64,000 bases of DNA from Micrasema longulum (taxonomy: Eukaryota > Arthropoda > Insecta > Trichoptera > Brachycentridae), in contig JAGVSM010003409.1 in assembly GCA_022494885.1 (NCBI GenBank), positions 1 to 64,000 of the forward strand, in the 5' to 3' direction. Shown here one piece after another: positions 1 through 12,989 of the stretch (the first letter of the stretch is position 1; every line of letters begins with the position of its first letter). The position numbers were made by a program, and so were the translations under genes. The notes under the pieces are model-generated. The model ran no database searches and had not been told where the DNA came from. It saw nothing but the letters and a program-made list of their open reading frames with translations.

Positions 1-956
1 GTTAAGTTATTGCATTATTATGATAAAATATATTCTTACAGTGCACAATCTTCACCAAACACATGAATTTAATCCAGTTATGTCTCTCTTTATTTTCCAC
101 CTATTTTTAGCGGAATGTAAATAATATAAATAATTATGTAGTATATCTGTATAATAGAATTCTTTAACAATATAACATCGTGAGATCTTTACAAGAGTTA
201 TTTTATTAATATTATAACCAACTTATAGTATGATAAATTCTTCAAACAGATTTAAATATCCAAAATGAGTCAAATATGACGTAATATTCTACAACAAATT
301 TTAAACCATTTGACATAGAGCAATGATCAGTAAAAAAAATTATTTCTATATGAATAACGGTTAAATGTTTTTTTTAAGTATTAAAGCAAAAATACATTAT
401 CTAAATAGAAATTGATAGGCAAAAGTTAAAAGATATGATACACACAAGATTTATGCTTTAGAAACAATTGACATACTGTGTTTTTACTTATGATTATTTA
501 CAGTTTTTTTTTAATTTGTGCAAAGTTGATAAACACTAAAAAGTGTCATATCTCAAAATATCACATTAGCAAATAAGTGTCTTTTTGCTTATAATGGCAG
601 TATAGTGGCACATTAGTCATTTGGCCTCCTTGTCGTCGATATAATAATTATGGTTTTAATATAATACATATTAATTTTTGTATTTTTAAAATATTTATGC
701 TTCCACTTTCTATTAGGTTGTATCCCAACTCAACACGGGTCTTTGGGTCTCATGGAGTTTGGGATATTTTAGTTATGTTATAATAAATATATAAACAAAT
801 GTTGTTTACGCAGATATATCATCAAAAAAAAATATTATTATCTTTTTTTGTGTAAAATCTAACATATGCTAAGGTTCAAACTAATAATAGAATAATACTA
901 TTATTTAAATATTATTTTTAAATATGATTATTTAAATATTATTTAAATATTTTTTT
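1..956. other. No gene seen
   Basis: AT-rich DNA. An imperfect tandem of ATTATTTAAAT units lies at about 893-953, right beside SINE A1. Nothing else was recognised. Confidence 0.6.
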
Positions 957-1112
957 TGCGCCACAACAGGCCAGGAGGCCCAATTACAGTGATGAATTAC
1001 ATCGGGCTTGAGAAAAATAACTTTTTAATAATTTTGTTCTCGCTGGGAATCGAACCCGGAACCTTCCGTGTATGAGTCCAGCGTCTTGTCCACTACGCCA
1101 TGGAGGTCGCCA
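957..1112 (-). mobile_element. SINE family A, copy 1
   Basis: A tRNA-derived short interspersed element. On the minus strand the head has an A-box-like CCATGGCGTAGTGGAC and a B-box-like GTTCCGGGTTCGATTCCC (about 1043-1062). The body ends in GGCCTCCTGGCCTGTTGTGG at 961-980. The same arrangement is seen at 14822, 19711 and 47297. Confidence 0.8.
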
Positions 1113-2119
1113 ACTGAAAAGTTCTTACAGTAATCAAATACTTTTAGTAACCTTTAATTGCAGGAATAATAAAACTTCGGAAAAAATCGACGCGGTCATG
1201 GCGAATTTGAAGAATAAATCTATAAAAAAGTGTGTTTCAATTTAAAATATAAACCCAATATGAGAGATAAAGTAATGCACCTCAAAGTATTCTAAGCGTG
1301 AGAAGATCGAGCTAAACCAATTAAGAAATTGGTAACGATTAATGATTAACGTTACTAAATTATTCATCTTCGAGCAATTACAAAATAAAAAAAAAGTCTT
1401 CGTCTTTTTGTTTCTTGCCTCTCCTTATGGCAGGTTACACTGCATGGCAGGTGTACCTATGTATTTCTTTTAACTGAACGCATCTAAAAGATACTTTAAT
1501 GTAGTGATTATAAATAATCATTCGACAGAATAACTGCGGAGTAAACAATAAACACACATGTACGAGTAATTAAAAATCGTTTATTTAATTCTTCTTTAGA
1601 GTTGTTTTAACATCTCGTATTGACGCGAATACCTATGTACAATATGTACTATAGATACAGGAATCGTAATCAAACTCGCAACTATTAACTACCTATTATT
1701 ACTAACAAAACATAAGATTGCTGTAGAGACCCCATGCTGTGTAGTTTTATTTGATAGATAAAGGCCGTGCTTTTTATATTTGTACACAAACTATGTAGGC
1801 ACACATTTTGTAATGATAGATGAAAAATATTTCCAATTTTATCAAAGAGTATTTGAGAAACCATACAGTTTGACAAAAAAATCCAGGTAAAATATTAACA
1901 TAAAATTAATGGATTGCATTTTCTCAGGTCTAATTATGATGATTTAAGAGATGACAGAAGGAGAAAAGAAAAAAAAAATGAAGAAGAAATGGCCATTTAA
2001 AAAAAAACAATATTTCATACTGCAGATTATTTTAAAAAAATAAAGGAATTTCTTTTACTTTTCTTCCCGCCTCTTGTGTCCCTGTACCTACATTTTTATT
2101 TGTATCATTATCGAATCCA

Positions 2120-2262
2120 AACCTAATCCGCACCTAATGGTGCAAATGGCACTGCATTGGAAAGGTACATGCAGTGCGTTTGGATCATGTGTTACAGGAA
2201 GGTAAGGGGATCAATCTTACGCTTCAGATGCCAATGCAGTGAAATGTAAAAATTAGGTACAG
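2120..2262 (-). mobile_element. SINE family B, copy 1 (tRNA head missing)
   Basis: Only the body is present: CCGCACCTAATGGTGCAAATGG, GCACTGCATTGG and the TTACAGGAAGGTAAGG...CTTACGCTTCAGATGCCA segment, all in the order found in the complete copies at 4991 and 39110. The tRNA-derived head is absent. Confidence 0.65.
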
Positions 2263-3533
2263 GTGCATTCAATATTGAGATGCTTATATATTTTAGATGT
2301 CTTTGATCCATCAATCCCACTTAATAAAACTGTTACATTTCCAATTTAACAAGTCAACGGCACTACTATCGCTACTATCCGTGGCTCTGTTATAGATCCT
2401 GTCAGATATACAGATCTGGTGGCTTCCATAAATAATTTTAAGGCTTTTAAAAAGTTTTGTAATCATTTCGGCGAATTGATCATGTCCAATCAATTTAATC
2501 CCAGTCAGTGAAAAAATTCCTTCCCCCTTTTCTCAATCCAATGAAGTACATATTATGTACTTTTGGATTACCTTCTTTTAGTACAAATATGCTAAGGCTA
2601 TCAGATTACAGAGAGCTCCTTCGGGCAGCTTTTTTCATTCGGCAACGTGCAACTTTTCTGTGGGCACCGCTAAGGAGACCTATGTCCTCAGATGCGGTGT
2701 GCGGTATGTGGTGGGCTGACTGTCATTGTAGGTAGCTTGTATTCTTCCATGTTACTAAGTTTGTGGTTTAGTTTTTCCGTAACGGTCATCTGCAGCTTGT
2801 GCTTTTAAGGCATTCGGTTTACAGCGTTAACTCTTATGTTCCTTTGTCCTTTTAACTCTTAATCCCCCTTAACCGAGAGTGGGTTTACTGAATAGACGGT
2901 ATTGTCGCTATCCGGAAAGCAGTAGGAGGAAGGTAAAGCGCATTTGTATGAATTTACATTTCTTAAATGCGCCATCTGCTTCGTATTGTGAGGCGTTTTC
3001 CAAAACAACAAAATAATCCCCGTTGTGGTTCTGTATATTAATAAATGAAACTTAGTAAATACCACGAATACCCGTGGATATAAACGTTCGCCAAAATTAA
3101 GGTTTGTCTTCTGAAATGATCGTCATATTCATTTAATTTAGAAGTAAGCATGTGAAAAGTGTCTTACCCAAAACTTTATTATTTTTATGTAACCCATTGC
3201 GGGACGCTTCTTGACCAACTGAGTTGTAGGATATAGAAATAATCTTACCGAGAAAGTAATCAGTTTTTTTAAGTCAACATTTATGATATAAACTAATCAA
3301 AGATACATTTTTTTGTATACGTATAAAAAATCGATTGCATTAGAGACCCACGTTTTAGCATCAATATTAAAGTGTACTATTTTTTATTTAAAATTATGAA
3401 TTCTGAAATGATAAGATGGACGAATGCTACTGATTTTTATTCCATAGAACAACTTATTGAAACCAATTAAACCTGCATCATTAACTGCGTCGGTCGAAGA
3501 TTACTATGTTTAAATAAAAAAAATAAAAAAATA

Positions 3534-3561
3534 TATTATTATTATTATTTGTATATATATA
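3534..3561. repeat. (ATT)n and (TA)n microsatellites
   Basis: A run of about five ATT units is followed by a GTATATATATAT run. Confidence 0.85.
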
Positions 3562-3893
3562 TTCTGATCTTTCCGGCTGTTAAATATTTATGTAAATTAA
3601 TTGTTTTTATAATTGTAGATAATATAACACAGGTTAGTAGAAATATAATCTCCACCAACAAGCTACAGAAAGTGGCTTGGTGGATTTTTAGTTTTAGCAA
3701 AATATGAAAATAGAAATATTAAAACTGTAAAAATATATTAATTAAATTAATTAAAAAAATATATAGATATTATTATTGACCAAAAAACCTAATAAATTGT
3801 ATAAAAAATAAAATTCCTAGCCTAGTATTATTAATTCAACCGGTTTTTCACTCACCTTTGTTTTGAATTAGCAAAAATCGTTGAGAACTGATG

Positions 3894-4015
3894 AACATGG
3901 TTGTGGTTCCGTGGCTAGACTCGTAGATCAGAGATCCGAAGTTCGAACCGAACTCTACCACTATATGATTCACATCTTCTAAAAGTGAATTATTTACTAC
4001 TCGTTGAAAATATCC
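3894..4015 (+). mobile_element. SINE family D, copy 1
   Basis: Head ATGGTTGTGGTTCCGTGGCTAG, B-box-like GAAGTTCGAACCGAAC, then a tail with TCTAAAAGTGAATTATTTAC and CTCGTTGAAAATATCC. The same order is seen reversed at 10281 and 62064. Confidence 0.7.
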
Positions 4016-5683
4016 CCATTTTAGAAATATTCAGGTAAATTATAAGAACGCAAAAATGTATCTAAAAATATACATATGTTAATTTGAATTATATAATTTT
4101 TTATTCGCACGGAGTCTGCCATGTTGTTGCTTCCGATATTTTACTTCAATAGTAAGAAAAAAACACGACACTCTTTTGTACCAGCTTCAAATTAATTAAG
4201 TATACCTAACAAATAATGATTTAATTATATGTTTAGGTACTTTAAAAAAATTTAATCTAGATTCAGTTCGCTAAAAGTAATAGGTAAGTACATACCTAAA
4301 TTTGATTTTTTTACTTCTAGTAGTCCATTTTGATGGGCGGATTTATGTATATTAGGTCCAATGATTGCGAAGTAAGATTATACGGAGAATTCACGTAGGA
4401 ACATAATATGTAAACTTGTCATGTTTTCTAGTAATTGGTAATAATTATTGTGATACGATAGTGATTGACGTACGACTAATGAGCGCGAACTGCTGGGAAG
4501 TATAGGAAGCTATTTTTATCCGATGAACAAAAAAGGATCCAGTTTATATTTATGTATTATTGGTATTAATTATTTGTTTATGCTGAACAGCGATCTTTAT
4601 AATACAATAAATTGATTTCAAAGACAACTGTTTACGATTTTTGATAGGGTTATCACCAAACATCTTAAAATCATATTTGTTTCTGAAATACTTTATTGTT
4701 TATCTAGAAAATCCTTTGAAAAATTAGATTTATTTTCCAACTTTTATGTCAAAAATCATTGATTTATATTGGTCACATAATAACTGAGGCAGATACTTAT
4801 GTATTTATAAGTTCGGATAAGGGAAAGAAAGTAAAATTGATTTAAGTATAGCTTTTAAGATTTTGAAAAAAGAACCTCATTTAAGATTGTGTTTTTTTAA
4901 GCTTTAAGTCAAAAGGCCCAAAATTTTTATTTTAATCATCAATAGGAATAGGTGTGCGATGGTTTTTTTTTGCGTAATTATGAAAAATCATCATCATTCC
5001 CTTTCCGCACCTCATGGTGCATAGGGCACTGCATTGGTACACCAACCGCAGCGTATCTAAATATTTTTTGTTACATAAAGGCTAGATGATCATTCTTACG
5101 CCTCAGATACCAGTCCAGGGACTATGAAATATTTCAGTGTAAAAACACTCTTCTAAATAAATATTTCATATCAACCATGTCAGGAATCGAACTCGAGACC
5201 GCTCGCATGGTAGGCAAACGCGCTGAACATAACGCCATGAGGCCGATTATGAAAAATACTACAGTAAAACAATTTACCTATCGAATGTACATAATATGTA
5301 GGTATATAAAACGGTACTTTCGTCTCGTTTTTTCATTTAATTTTGTTTTCTCGATTAACATTGTTTTGTTATTAAGTTCTCCATTGTTTTGTGTTCCCAG
5401 GACTTGATTCTGCAAATATTAAATGAGTAGGTACGCATTATTATTCCGCAGAAAAGTTACTATTAACTGTTAGGGCATTGGAAATTCCAGACGAGATTAA
5501 GCGATTTGTTATGGCGGAAATGCGCTACATTATAATAATGCCTAAGTTATGCTCCATTGAAATAACTTCTCCCGTGATGTAGAGAGGTGTAGCGGGGGTA
5601 CTGTGGACCGCAATAAACACCAAAGCACCATCCCACAAATCATTACAAATTCACAAAAGTGCAATTTGCAAAATATTTTTATT
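4016..5683. other. No gene seen outside SINE B2
   Basis: AT-rich DNA with SINE B2 in the middle. A slightly GC-richer patch at 5560-5640 leads up to the hAT element. No motif was recognised. Confidence 0.55.
4991..5246 (-). mobile_element. SINE family B, copy 2
   Basis: Full-length minus-strand copy. The body starts at CCCTTTCCGCACCTCATGG (about 4999). The head carries CAGGAATCGAACTCGAGACC (B-box complement, 5180-5199), the CATGGTAGGCAAACGCGCTGA segment and CATGAGGCCG. The open frame at 5177-5407 begins inside it and is not a gene. Confidence 0.8.
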
Positions 5684-5691
5684 ATCATAAA

Positions 5692-6351
5692 CACTGGCGG
5701 CTCCTGACCGAAAACATTGGCAGTGCATTTCTTTACATTTTGTCAACTTGTAACTTGTACATTAAGTACAATAATATTATAACAATATGACAGGTCTGAC
5801 GTGATAAACGGGCAATAGTATGACAAATGACAGCCCGCGCATAGGAACCAGGAACGCTAAATTCGCCTAACATTATACGCACGTTATAGGATACTAAATT
5901 CGTACTAATATCATGTCATTACGCATGTTCAAAGTGACATTGGAAACGCACTTTAAACTTCAAATATGCGCATGCGTTGGCAATGCCCGGAGTATGAATA
6001 TTATCTTCTCCTTCTAACGCACGATTCATCGGTATGAAGCGTTGTCTATCTCCCTCAAATGACGATCTTAGGAGAATCATGGTAAAGGATTGTGCAAAAC
6101 AGAACATGCACAGGGACGATTGCGCATGCGTAGATAAGATGTGAAAATCGTCCGCTAGAGTCGATCTCGCTAGATCTTTTGGCGCTAGTATTGAATATTA
6201 TGATGTTTACGAGTATAATATTGCAACGAATCCCTGTTTTTTGTAGCTACCTATAACATATTTTTACTATCAATAAAATTACTCATTTATTTGCACATAT
6301 TTTTACTTGGCAGTGCACTGCACTTATGCACATACTAAGGAACCGCCTCTG
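5692..6351. mobile_element. Non-autonomous hAT-type transposon, 660 bp
   Basis: The left end CACTGGCGGCTCCT and the reverse complement of the right end, CAGAGGCGGTTCCT, form terminal inverted repeats. The flanks carry an 8-base target duplication with one mismatch, ATCATAAA at 5684-5691 and ATCATAAG at 6352-6359. An 8-base duplication and CA(G)-starting ends fit the hAT superfamily. Both subterminal zones contain GGCAGTGCA-type motifs. There is no transposase frame; the 62-codon frame at 5919-6107 shows no known domain. Confidence 0.75.
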
Positions 6352-6359
6352 ATCATAAG

Positions 6360-7088
6360 TCACTCGTACAAAGGAACTCGGACGGTGTTCTGGAAAAAGG
6401 CTTCAATACACAGATTTTTTGTGGAGAAATTATAGTCACTCATGAGTTTATTAATTAAACACTGTACTTGTATAATCAACTCAATGCCTTTTAGGCATTG
6501 TACACTGATAACAGCTGGAATTAGAATTTGGTGGACTGTATGGAAATTGTTACTCACTTTTAAAGTTCTTCCGATTGTTTCTTATATGGAGCACTTCACT
6601 ATTGCTGTAGCACGGACACGGATACCGGTATCATGTAGATAATGATGAACTGTATAATTTAGCCTGTTTATACAACACTAACTTCACTTTGTACGAAATA
6701 TGCTGACGCAGTTTATGATAAAGATTTATCAGAGAGACAACTTTTCACATGTGACTTGCTCTCAGGATGGTAGAAGAACAAAAATTTGAAATATTAAGGA
6801 TTTGGATAGGAACGGGATATTTAGTCTTATATGAGTTGGCAGTATAGAAAATGTAAATTCAGTACTTAACATGCACAACTAGTGTCGGGTAGCCGAGTCT
6901 ATCCATTATCAGGGGTACATATGAACTTTTTTAAAAATCGGATAAAGTAATTAGGAATGTCTGGAGATAAAAGTGTGGGGAGAAGAAATGCGGTTGGATA
7001 TTTTTTTAAAATTGAAAATTTTACCACCAGTTCTGAGATATTTTAAAATAAAAATATATTTATTGACCTGCTAATTAAAAGTGGTGTG
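6360..7088. other. No gene seen
   Basis: Between the hAT element and the foldback MITE. Two overlapping frames on opposite strands (6360-6642) show no domain and are likely chance. Confidence 0.55.
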
Positions 7089-7584
7089 TGTCGCTGCCAA
7101 ATAGTTAAACCAGCCACTCAACAGAGCGGCTAAGCTGTTATCAAATGCTGGTACTTACTTGAATGGCTAGGCCGTTCGTTGAATGAATTCAGATAGCTCA
7201 ACGTAACGCGTTGGCTGGTTGAAAGCTGGCCCCTTGGAAACGTTTGGGTTAAGTTTAATAATAAATAAAAAAATATTTTTTTTACTTTGTTTAATTAGTT
7301 GAATTAAGGATTAATTATTAAGTTTAATTAAGGATCAAGTTAAGCAAAAAAGTTTTTTTAAATTATTAAACTTAATACCACCTATCCTAACCTAACTTCA
7401 CAAAACAAAATAAATTAGAATATAAAATGATTAATATTGTTGTTTTAAAATGAAAGAGGCTAAGTGATGTACAACCCTTTCGTTAAATGTTCATTCAACG
7501 AAATGAATAGTAGTTGAATGCCGCTATTTAATGACCGGCCTAACCGCTCAGTTCAGTGGCTGATTTAACTATTTAGGGGTGACA
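7089..7584. mobile_element. Foldback MITE, about 496 bp, long inverted ends
   Basis: The left arm (7089-7137: CAAATAGTTAAACCAGCCACT, then GAGCGGCTAAGC) matches the reverse complement of the right arm (7537-7584: TAAATAGTTAAATCAGCCACT, then GAGCGGTTAGGC) over about 48 bases with few mismatches. The AT-rich centre has no coding capacity. The target duplication is not obvious, so the superfamily is undetermined. Confidence 0.72.
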
Positions 7585-8034
7585 TATGTACAATAACTTG
7601 AAGTGTCGTATTATACAACATGTTAGTAAAATGGCACGAACTCAAGGTTGAAATTGTGGTCTGAAACCTTTGCCCTAAACAGAGTTGATTTGTCATTTTT
7701 TTAGTATTTTTAATTTACCTTGACGACGTATGTAGCTACTGTTATTTAATTAAGATAAAAATTCTTTGCCTCTTACTTTTTACACTTTATTAGTTGCTTG
7801 TTGTTCAACGCTGTCCTTTTAATCTATGCACCTGGAATCTAAGGGAACGTGGCCATACATACCTACGCAGGCGTTCGCTTAACTTCTAAATCTTCTGATC
7901 TGCCTTCTAACGTACACCCACTTCATATCCTCTGAATATTCATAGTACTAACATGTATAATAAACCTATAAAGTGCGACTTTCAACGAATACCTAGTACT
8001 ATCATCGTCACTATCAAAACCCCAATCCTCGTCC

Positions 8035-8222
8035 GACGGAGGATAGGATATTGCATTGGCAAAACAAATTCTCAATTTTTTTATCATCTGTTACAGGAAG
8101 CTAATGTGATCAGTCTCACACTTCATGTGCCAGTCCAGGGACAATAAAATATTAAATAAATATTTATGTCAATCATTAAGCATGGTAGGCGAAAGCGCCA
8201 ACCATTTTACTATGAGGCGAAC
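8035..8222 (-). mobile_element. SINE family B, copy 3 (internal deletion)
   Basis: The body (TTGCATTGG, TTACAGGAAGCTAATGTGATCAGTCT..., CCAGTCCAGGGACAATAAA) and part of the head (GCATGGTAGGCGAAAGCGCCAACC, ATGAGGCGA) are present, but the B-box segment between them is gone. Confidence 0.7.
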
Positions 8223-10280
8223 ATTTCTCCATTTGATTTGCTTTTACTGGATTTTTACGTAGGAGAAGTAAAATATAAGTCAAATACACTTGTTTTAATC
8301 CACGTTATGGTGAATCTAATGAAAATGTTTATTTAAAAAAAATATAATGTATTACTTATATATCTCTTAGTGAAAACAATTCTTAATTCAATGAATGTAT
8401 TGAAGAAAATATTAAAATTATTATATAAAATAAACTCAGGTAAATGTGAAGTAAAATCGCGTCAAGTAGGTAAGTACAGAAATAATAAAATAACTAGTTA
8501 GGTATTAAAAAAGGTCTTGTTCGAAGATCTTAACAGCTTTCGAACTTTTAGGCTTCGAAGTTTTATATTACTATATGTCAAATCTCGAAGCAGTTAGTAG
8601 TAAACCGCGGCATAAGAAAATGAAAGCTAAAACTGTAAGAATATGTGTCACCATTGTGGACAATGACAGGGACTGCATTGAATAGAATGATAATCAAATA
8701 GATTCTGGTCTGTTTTTAGAACAACCCAAGATTTTTTGCTTTGTTTTATTGAAATCACCTTCAGGGAAGTCTTAGTACCTGCGCGTAGTGAGAGTTTAAT
8801 CTTTTTAAAAATTTGATTAATGGATATTGATTTTAATATTTACAGATTGAATTAATACAAATGACAATGATAAATACAATGACGGAATGAAGGCGAGAAG
8901 AAATATTCCAATAACGTTATTTTCTTTAAACGTTATTGGGTATTATTCGTTTTGTAACTTGAGCTTCGGTGTTCCATCATGATAAATTGGTCATGAATAT
9001 TAATTACAATATTGAACAAATCTTGCAGTACATAATTGGCCTTGCGTTATATAAACATCAATACATACACATTAACGTTAACGTGTATGTAAATATATAT
9101 TTTGTGTATGTATTTATATTTCGAAGACTACCAATTAAAATAACCGTTTATTATTAGTCTTTAAAGTAAATGCCAAGAAAACCACTTGAAAACTGAAAGC
9201 GTGGTTAAATGTAATTGTTTTTCAATCGATTTTTGGAGAGTTTGCAATTTTAATTTGAAACGTTTGTTATTAAATTAGTACACAGTTAGACAGGTTCACC
9301 GTCTGTTGATTATAGACATTAATTATTGTTATGAGAAGGTATGTATTATGGCGTAAATGCTTGTAAATAATTAAAACGAACATGTAATATTTTTATCAGA
9401 AAAATGGAAACATAACGTTAATGTACTTAGCAGCAAACAGTAAACTTATATTTTTTACTGTTTTTAAAACCAGTGTTAATAAAAAAATAACAAAAACTGT
9501 AATACTGTCATGGGTAAGGCGTGTTCTGGGTGGGCTCAGAGCTTAAATGATTATGTTACACACGATATTTCGTGCATTCATTTTTCTGAACTTAAAGAAA
9601 CTCACATTTATTATAAAATATGGCGCATTCATTTTTACTTCATAGCAGATTTTTTTATAGTACACATATTATATTACGTATAAATAATCAATTATATTTG
9701 ACAAGGCTATAGTGAAACACGATTTGATATAAATTATTAATCTTTAAGTTGATGCTGAGTATAAAATGGTTCTAAATTTCAAAATTACAATTTATTTAAT
9801 AACCCTAATGTTTTAATTGAAATAACTTGAATTTGTAATCTAAGATAAATTTAGTAATATTGTTTATATTACTTTGAGCGTTGGCGTTGGTTACATTGAA
9901 GTGGAAATTTTATTGTTTGCAAAAATCTACGCGCTTTCGAACTGCCGATACTAGCTAAATAATAACCCTTTGTTGTTTTGATTTTATTTATTTAAGTTCC
10001 GGTATGTCACCTTTGGCCGGAAGCTAATTGTTAGCTGTAGTTCCGTAGCAGATGTGTTACGCCGGAAGTCATAAAACAACGCGCCATTTTCAACAAAAGA
10101 TAAAATTCAGTTCATTGAAATGTGAAAAAGGATCAAGGTTCTAGCTCAACTGTTTGAAGAGATTGCTTAGTAGTGGCTTTCACTTCTAAAAATGTTAAAT
10201 AATGTATGATGATTTAAAAAAAAATTTATTAAAAAAGAAATATTTGCGTTTTTATGATTTACCCAAATATTTGATTTTGA
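8223..10280. other. No gene seen
   Basis: AT-rich. A short imperfect hairpin (AGCTAATTGTTAGCT, 10022-10036) sits in a GC-richer patch at 10000-10085. No coding motif. Confidence 0.55.
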
Positions 10281-10412
10281 GGGCCATTTTCAACGAGTTG
10301 TAAATAACTCACTACTAGAAAATGGGAATCAAGTTGAGGTAGAGTAGGATTCGAACCACGGACCTTTGGTCCGTGAGTCCGAGACACTAGCCACAGGACC
10401 ACAACCCGATTT
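10281..10412 (-). mobile_element. SINE family D, copy 2
   Basis: Plus-strand text GGCCATTTTCAACGAGTTGT, AACTCACTACTAGAAAATGG, then GTAGGATTCGAACCACGGAC (B-box complement) and CCACAGGACCACAACCCGAT (A-box complement). The most complete D copy. Confidence 0.75.
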
Positions 10413-11699
10413 CAATACAAATAATTTATTTGTTGTTCAAGAATGTTATGATTTTTTTCAAATTCCAAACTACAATTATTATTGGTCTTAAGACCATAAG
10501 TAGGTACAATGATGAAGGATTTCTCGAGTAAGAGAGGTCACCAAGTAATATTTCTTTTACTTTAGCAACTGGTAGACCCTTTTACCACCAGATATCGTAA
10601 CAGTAATAAGTCGTAAGGACTTATCGCATGAGGTAATATCATACATGGTAAAAATAGTAAAGGTGATTGTTTAAATAAATAAAAATAGGACACAAAATAC
10701 CGAACGCTCTCAAAGTGGAACGGAAGATCTGTTGATGCCTGTCAATAGTTCGGCTTCTCTTGTATAAGTTTCCACCACCAGATCCTCACACTATAGTCAA
10801 AAAATTAGAAGGAACATACCTTTTGCAGTTAATAAAAGCCTTGTACATAATAAGCAAAGCAAAAAATATGCAACTCCTTTATTTAAAAAAAAGACCCTTT
10901 TACCAATATGGCAGATATAGGATGCTAAAGCATTAAAAATTCCATTTTTATCTTTATGTAATACGTACATAGGTACTAGGTACCTATAGTATAAAGGCTT
11001 CCGCAAAATATGGATCAAGTTATAATGCCTCAATAATAAGAAAACGAGTAAGTTCACAGAGAAGACTTTTATAGCAAAGATTGTCAAAACCTAAAAAAAA
11101 TATTTTGATAAAAGATTAAAAAGTATGGTATGAGAACATTGATATGGAGAAGTCCAAAGTGATTAATACCTCACTTGATAGGCTTAGTGGTAACGCTACA
11201 CAATGCCCTAGGCTCTGATTAAAGTAAGAGTTATCTTCAAATACATATAAAGTAAAATGTAATTTTCTGTATGAAAATGTCATACATTTGTACATTTACT
11301 TTATTTAAAATATATTCTTCAACATGTTACCGACAAAGATACTTATTTTTATTACACAAATATACACTTTTTGTTGGGTCAATGCGGGTTAGATGCTGCC
11401 CATTTCAGTTGTTATGAAATGTATTTATTTAGATAGTTGTACAAATAAAATTTGAACACCTAGTTATACCTTAACTAATAAACAATATAGGTATATACAA
11501 AAATAATTTTAAAAACAAAACATTGATATTAAATCCAGACGCTTAACGATGACACTCTATCTAACTATATGGATGTATGTTTAGTTAATATATATATTCA
11601 AAAAAAAAGAATTTCATAAAATTAAACACTTTACGAAAGGGACATTACTTCTCAATATAATTAAGCAAAAATAAATTTTAAATCTAACAATAAAAAGGG
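10413..11699. other. No gene seen
   Basis: The 96-codon minus frame at 10797-11087 is rich in Leu, Phe and Tyr, as expected from AT-rich chance frames. It has no domain and no supporting splice or start signals. Confidence 0.55.
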
Positions 11700-12495
11700 A
11701 AAAAAAACTCAAATCCAGCCACTACAAAAAGGCGTTTCTCCCACACTCAGCGGGAGAGACGCGGCGGTATTTGGGAGACGTGTTCTATGAATCCAATTTT
11801 AAATTCTATATTCTATTTTTTTACCACCATGTTGATTGCACATATTTAAAAGTGCAAGTTTCGTATGATGACATTAATTTATTTTAAGAAAATATTTTTC
11901 CCAACATCAACATTGGAATCCTCAGCTATCGTACTTTAATGGCATTTCTTGGTTAACTGTGCTATGTTATCCCCCCGGAGCCCTCACTCATAAGAAGAAA
12001 AAAACACATTGAAAATAAAACGGGGTGTCTCTCCCGATTTTGTGGGATAGACGCCATACTGTATATTTTATGTTCGAAAAGCAAAAAGGTAGCAGAATAA
12101 TATCTCAACATGTTCATAATAAAGCCCTCACCCCTATAAAAATAGTAAAAAAATAAAAAATATCAGTCGTACTATTTCCACACAGGAATTTCCTAACTAG
12201 TCGGGACCTAAAACAAAGAAACTCTGTACATTTTAAAACTATGAAACACATAAATAAATAAAATATGGACTTTTTTAAACAAGCGAGTATGTCACTAATT
12301 TTATCGTGGTTTTACGCGAAGAATTTTAGAAAAAAAGTGATAAAAATTCACTCGCAATGACAGTCGTAGCGGCACTGACGCGGACGCATAGCCGAGAGGG
12401 AGTCCTCATAATGTGATACTATCGTTGTTTCTTTCACTTAACAGGAATAAGCGAATAAGTAACAATAGCCGCGTCTCTCCTAACACGGCGTCTAA
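11700..12495. repeat. Unknown repeat region with three related hairpins
   Basis: Hairpins GGCGTTTCTCCC...GGGAGAGACGC (11736-11763) and GGTGTCTCTCCC...GGGATAGACGCC (about 12023-12054), and a partial third form GCGTCTCTCCTAACACGGCG (12471-12490), share the GCGTCTCTCCC core. Repeated hairpins can mark Helitron-like or LINE 3' ends, but no CTRR end or coding region was seen. The conserved module at 12180-12264 lies inside. Confidence 0.35.
12180..12264 (+). repeat. Conserved module shared with 40121-40202
   Basis: Carries ACACAGGAATTTCCTAACTA, GTCGGGACC and CTCTGTACATTTTAAAACT, followed by an AAATAAATAAAAT tail. At 40121 the same module is the 3' end of an insertion, so this is probably the 3' end of a retroposed element whose body cannot be recognised. 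Confidence 0.5.
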
Positions 12496-12989
12496 CCTGG
12501 AATACCCTACAGAAAATTCGATTGTACTTTAATTAAAATTGAAGATAACTCTGTTGACTACCCATTTTAATCGTGACTCTGATAAACAAGGAGCCAGGAA
12601 AAAAAACCATTTTAAGTTATCTATAAAAAAAGTATTTTTTTATGAATAACGCAGAAAAAAACATATTATTTTAAAATTGTTTGTTTCATAAATGGAAACT
12701 TACCTAAGGCAAAAATACCTATGCTGCTACAAAATGTGAAACAGATTCTGTTGCACAGTGCTTAGTACCTATTTATTTATTTTACAGAAACAAACAGTCA
12801 ACAATGATTAAATAACATAAGCAAGATAAAATTTAAAGACAGACCAGTGAAGTTTCCAAATAAAAATCATACGTATAAAATTGTGGTAGTTTTTTGGTAG
12901 CGTGTTTGCGTGTATTTGTATGAGAGTAAGTGTCGAGTTGTGAGAGTGTGTATTTGTGTGGGTTTAAGTGTTCAGGTGTGTGTGCTATC

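Larger units (their letters stand above)
1113..3893. other. No gene seen
   Basis: AT-rich apart from SINE B1 and the microsatellites at 3534-3561. A GC-richer patch at 2590-2730 holds a 75-codon frame (+) and 2311-2493 holds a 60-codon frame (-); neither resembles a known protein. Confidence 0.55.

Noticed and set aside
5177..5407. 76-codon + strand gene
   Set aside because: It begins inside SINE B2 and continues into AT-rich DNA.
10797..11087. 96-codon minus-strand gene
   Set aside because: The composition (Leu, Phe, Tyr, Ile) is what AT-rich chance frames give; no domain, splice site or conserved motif supports it.
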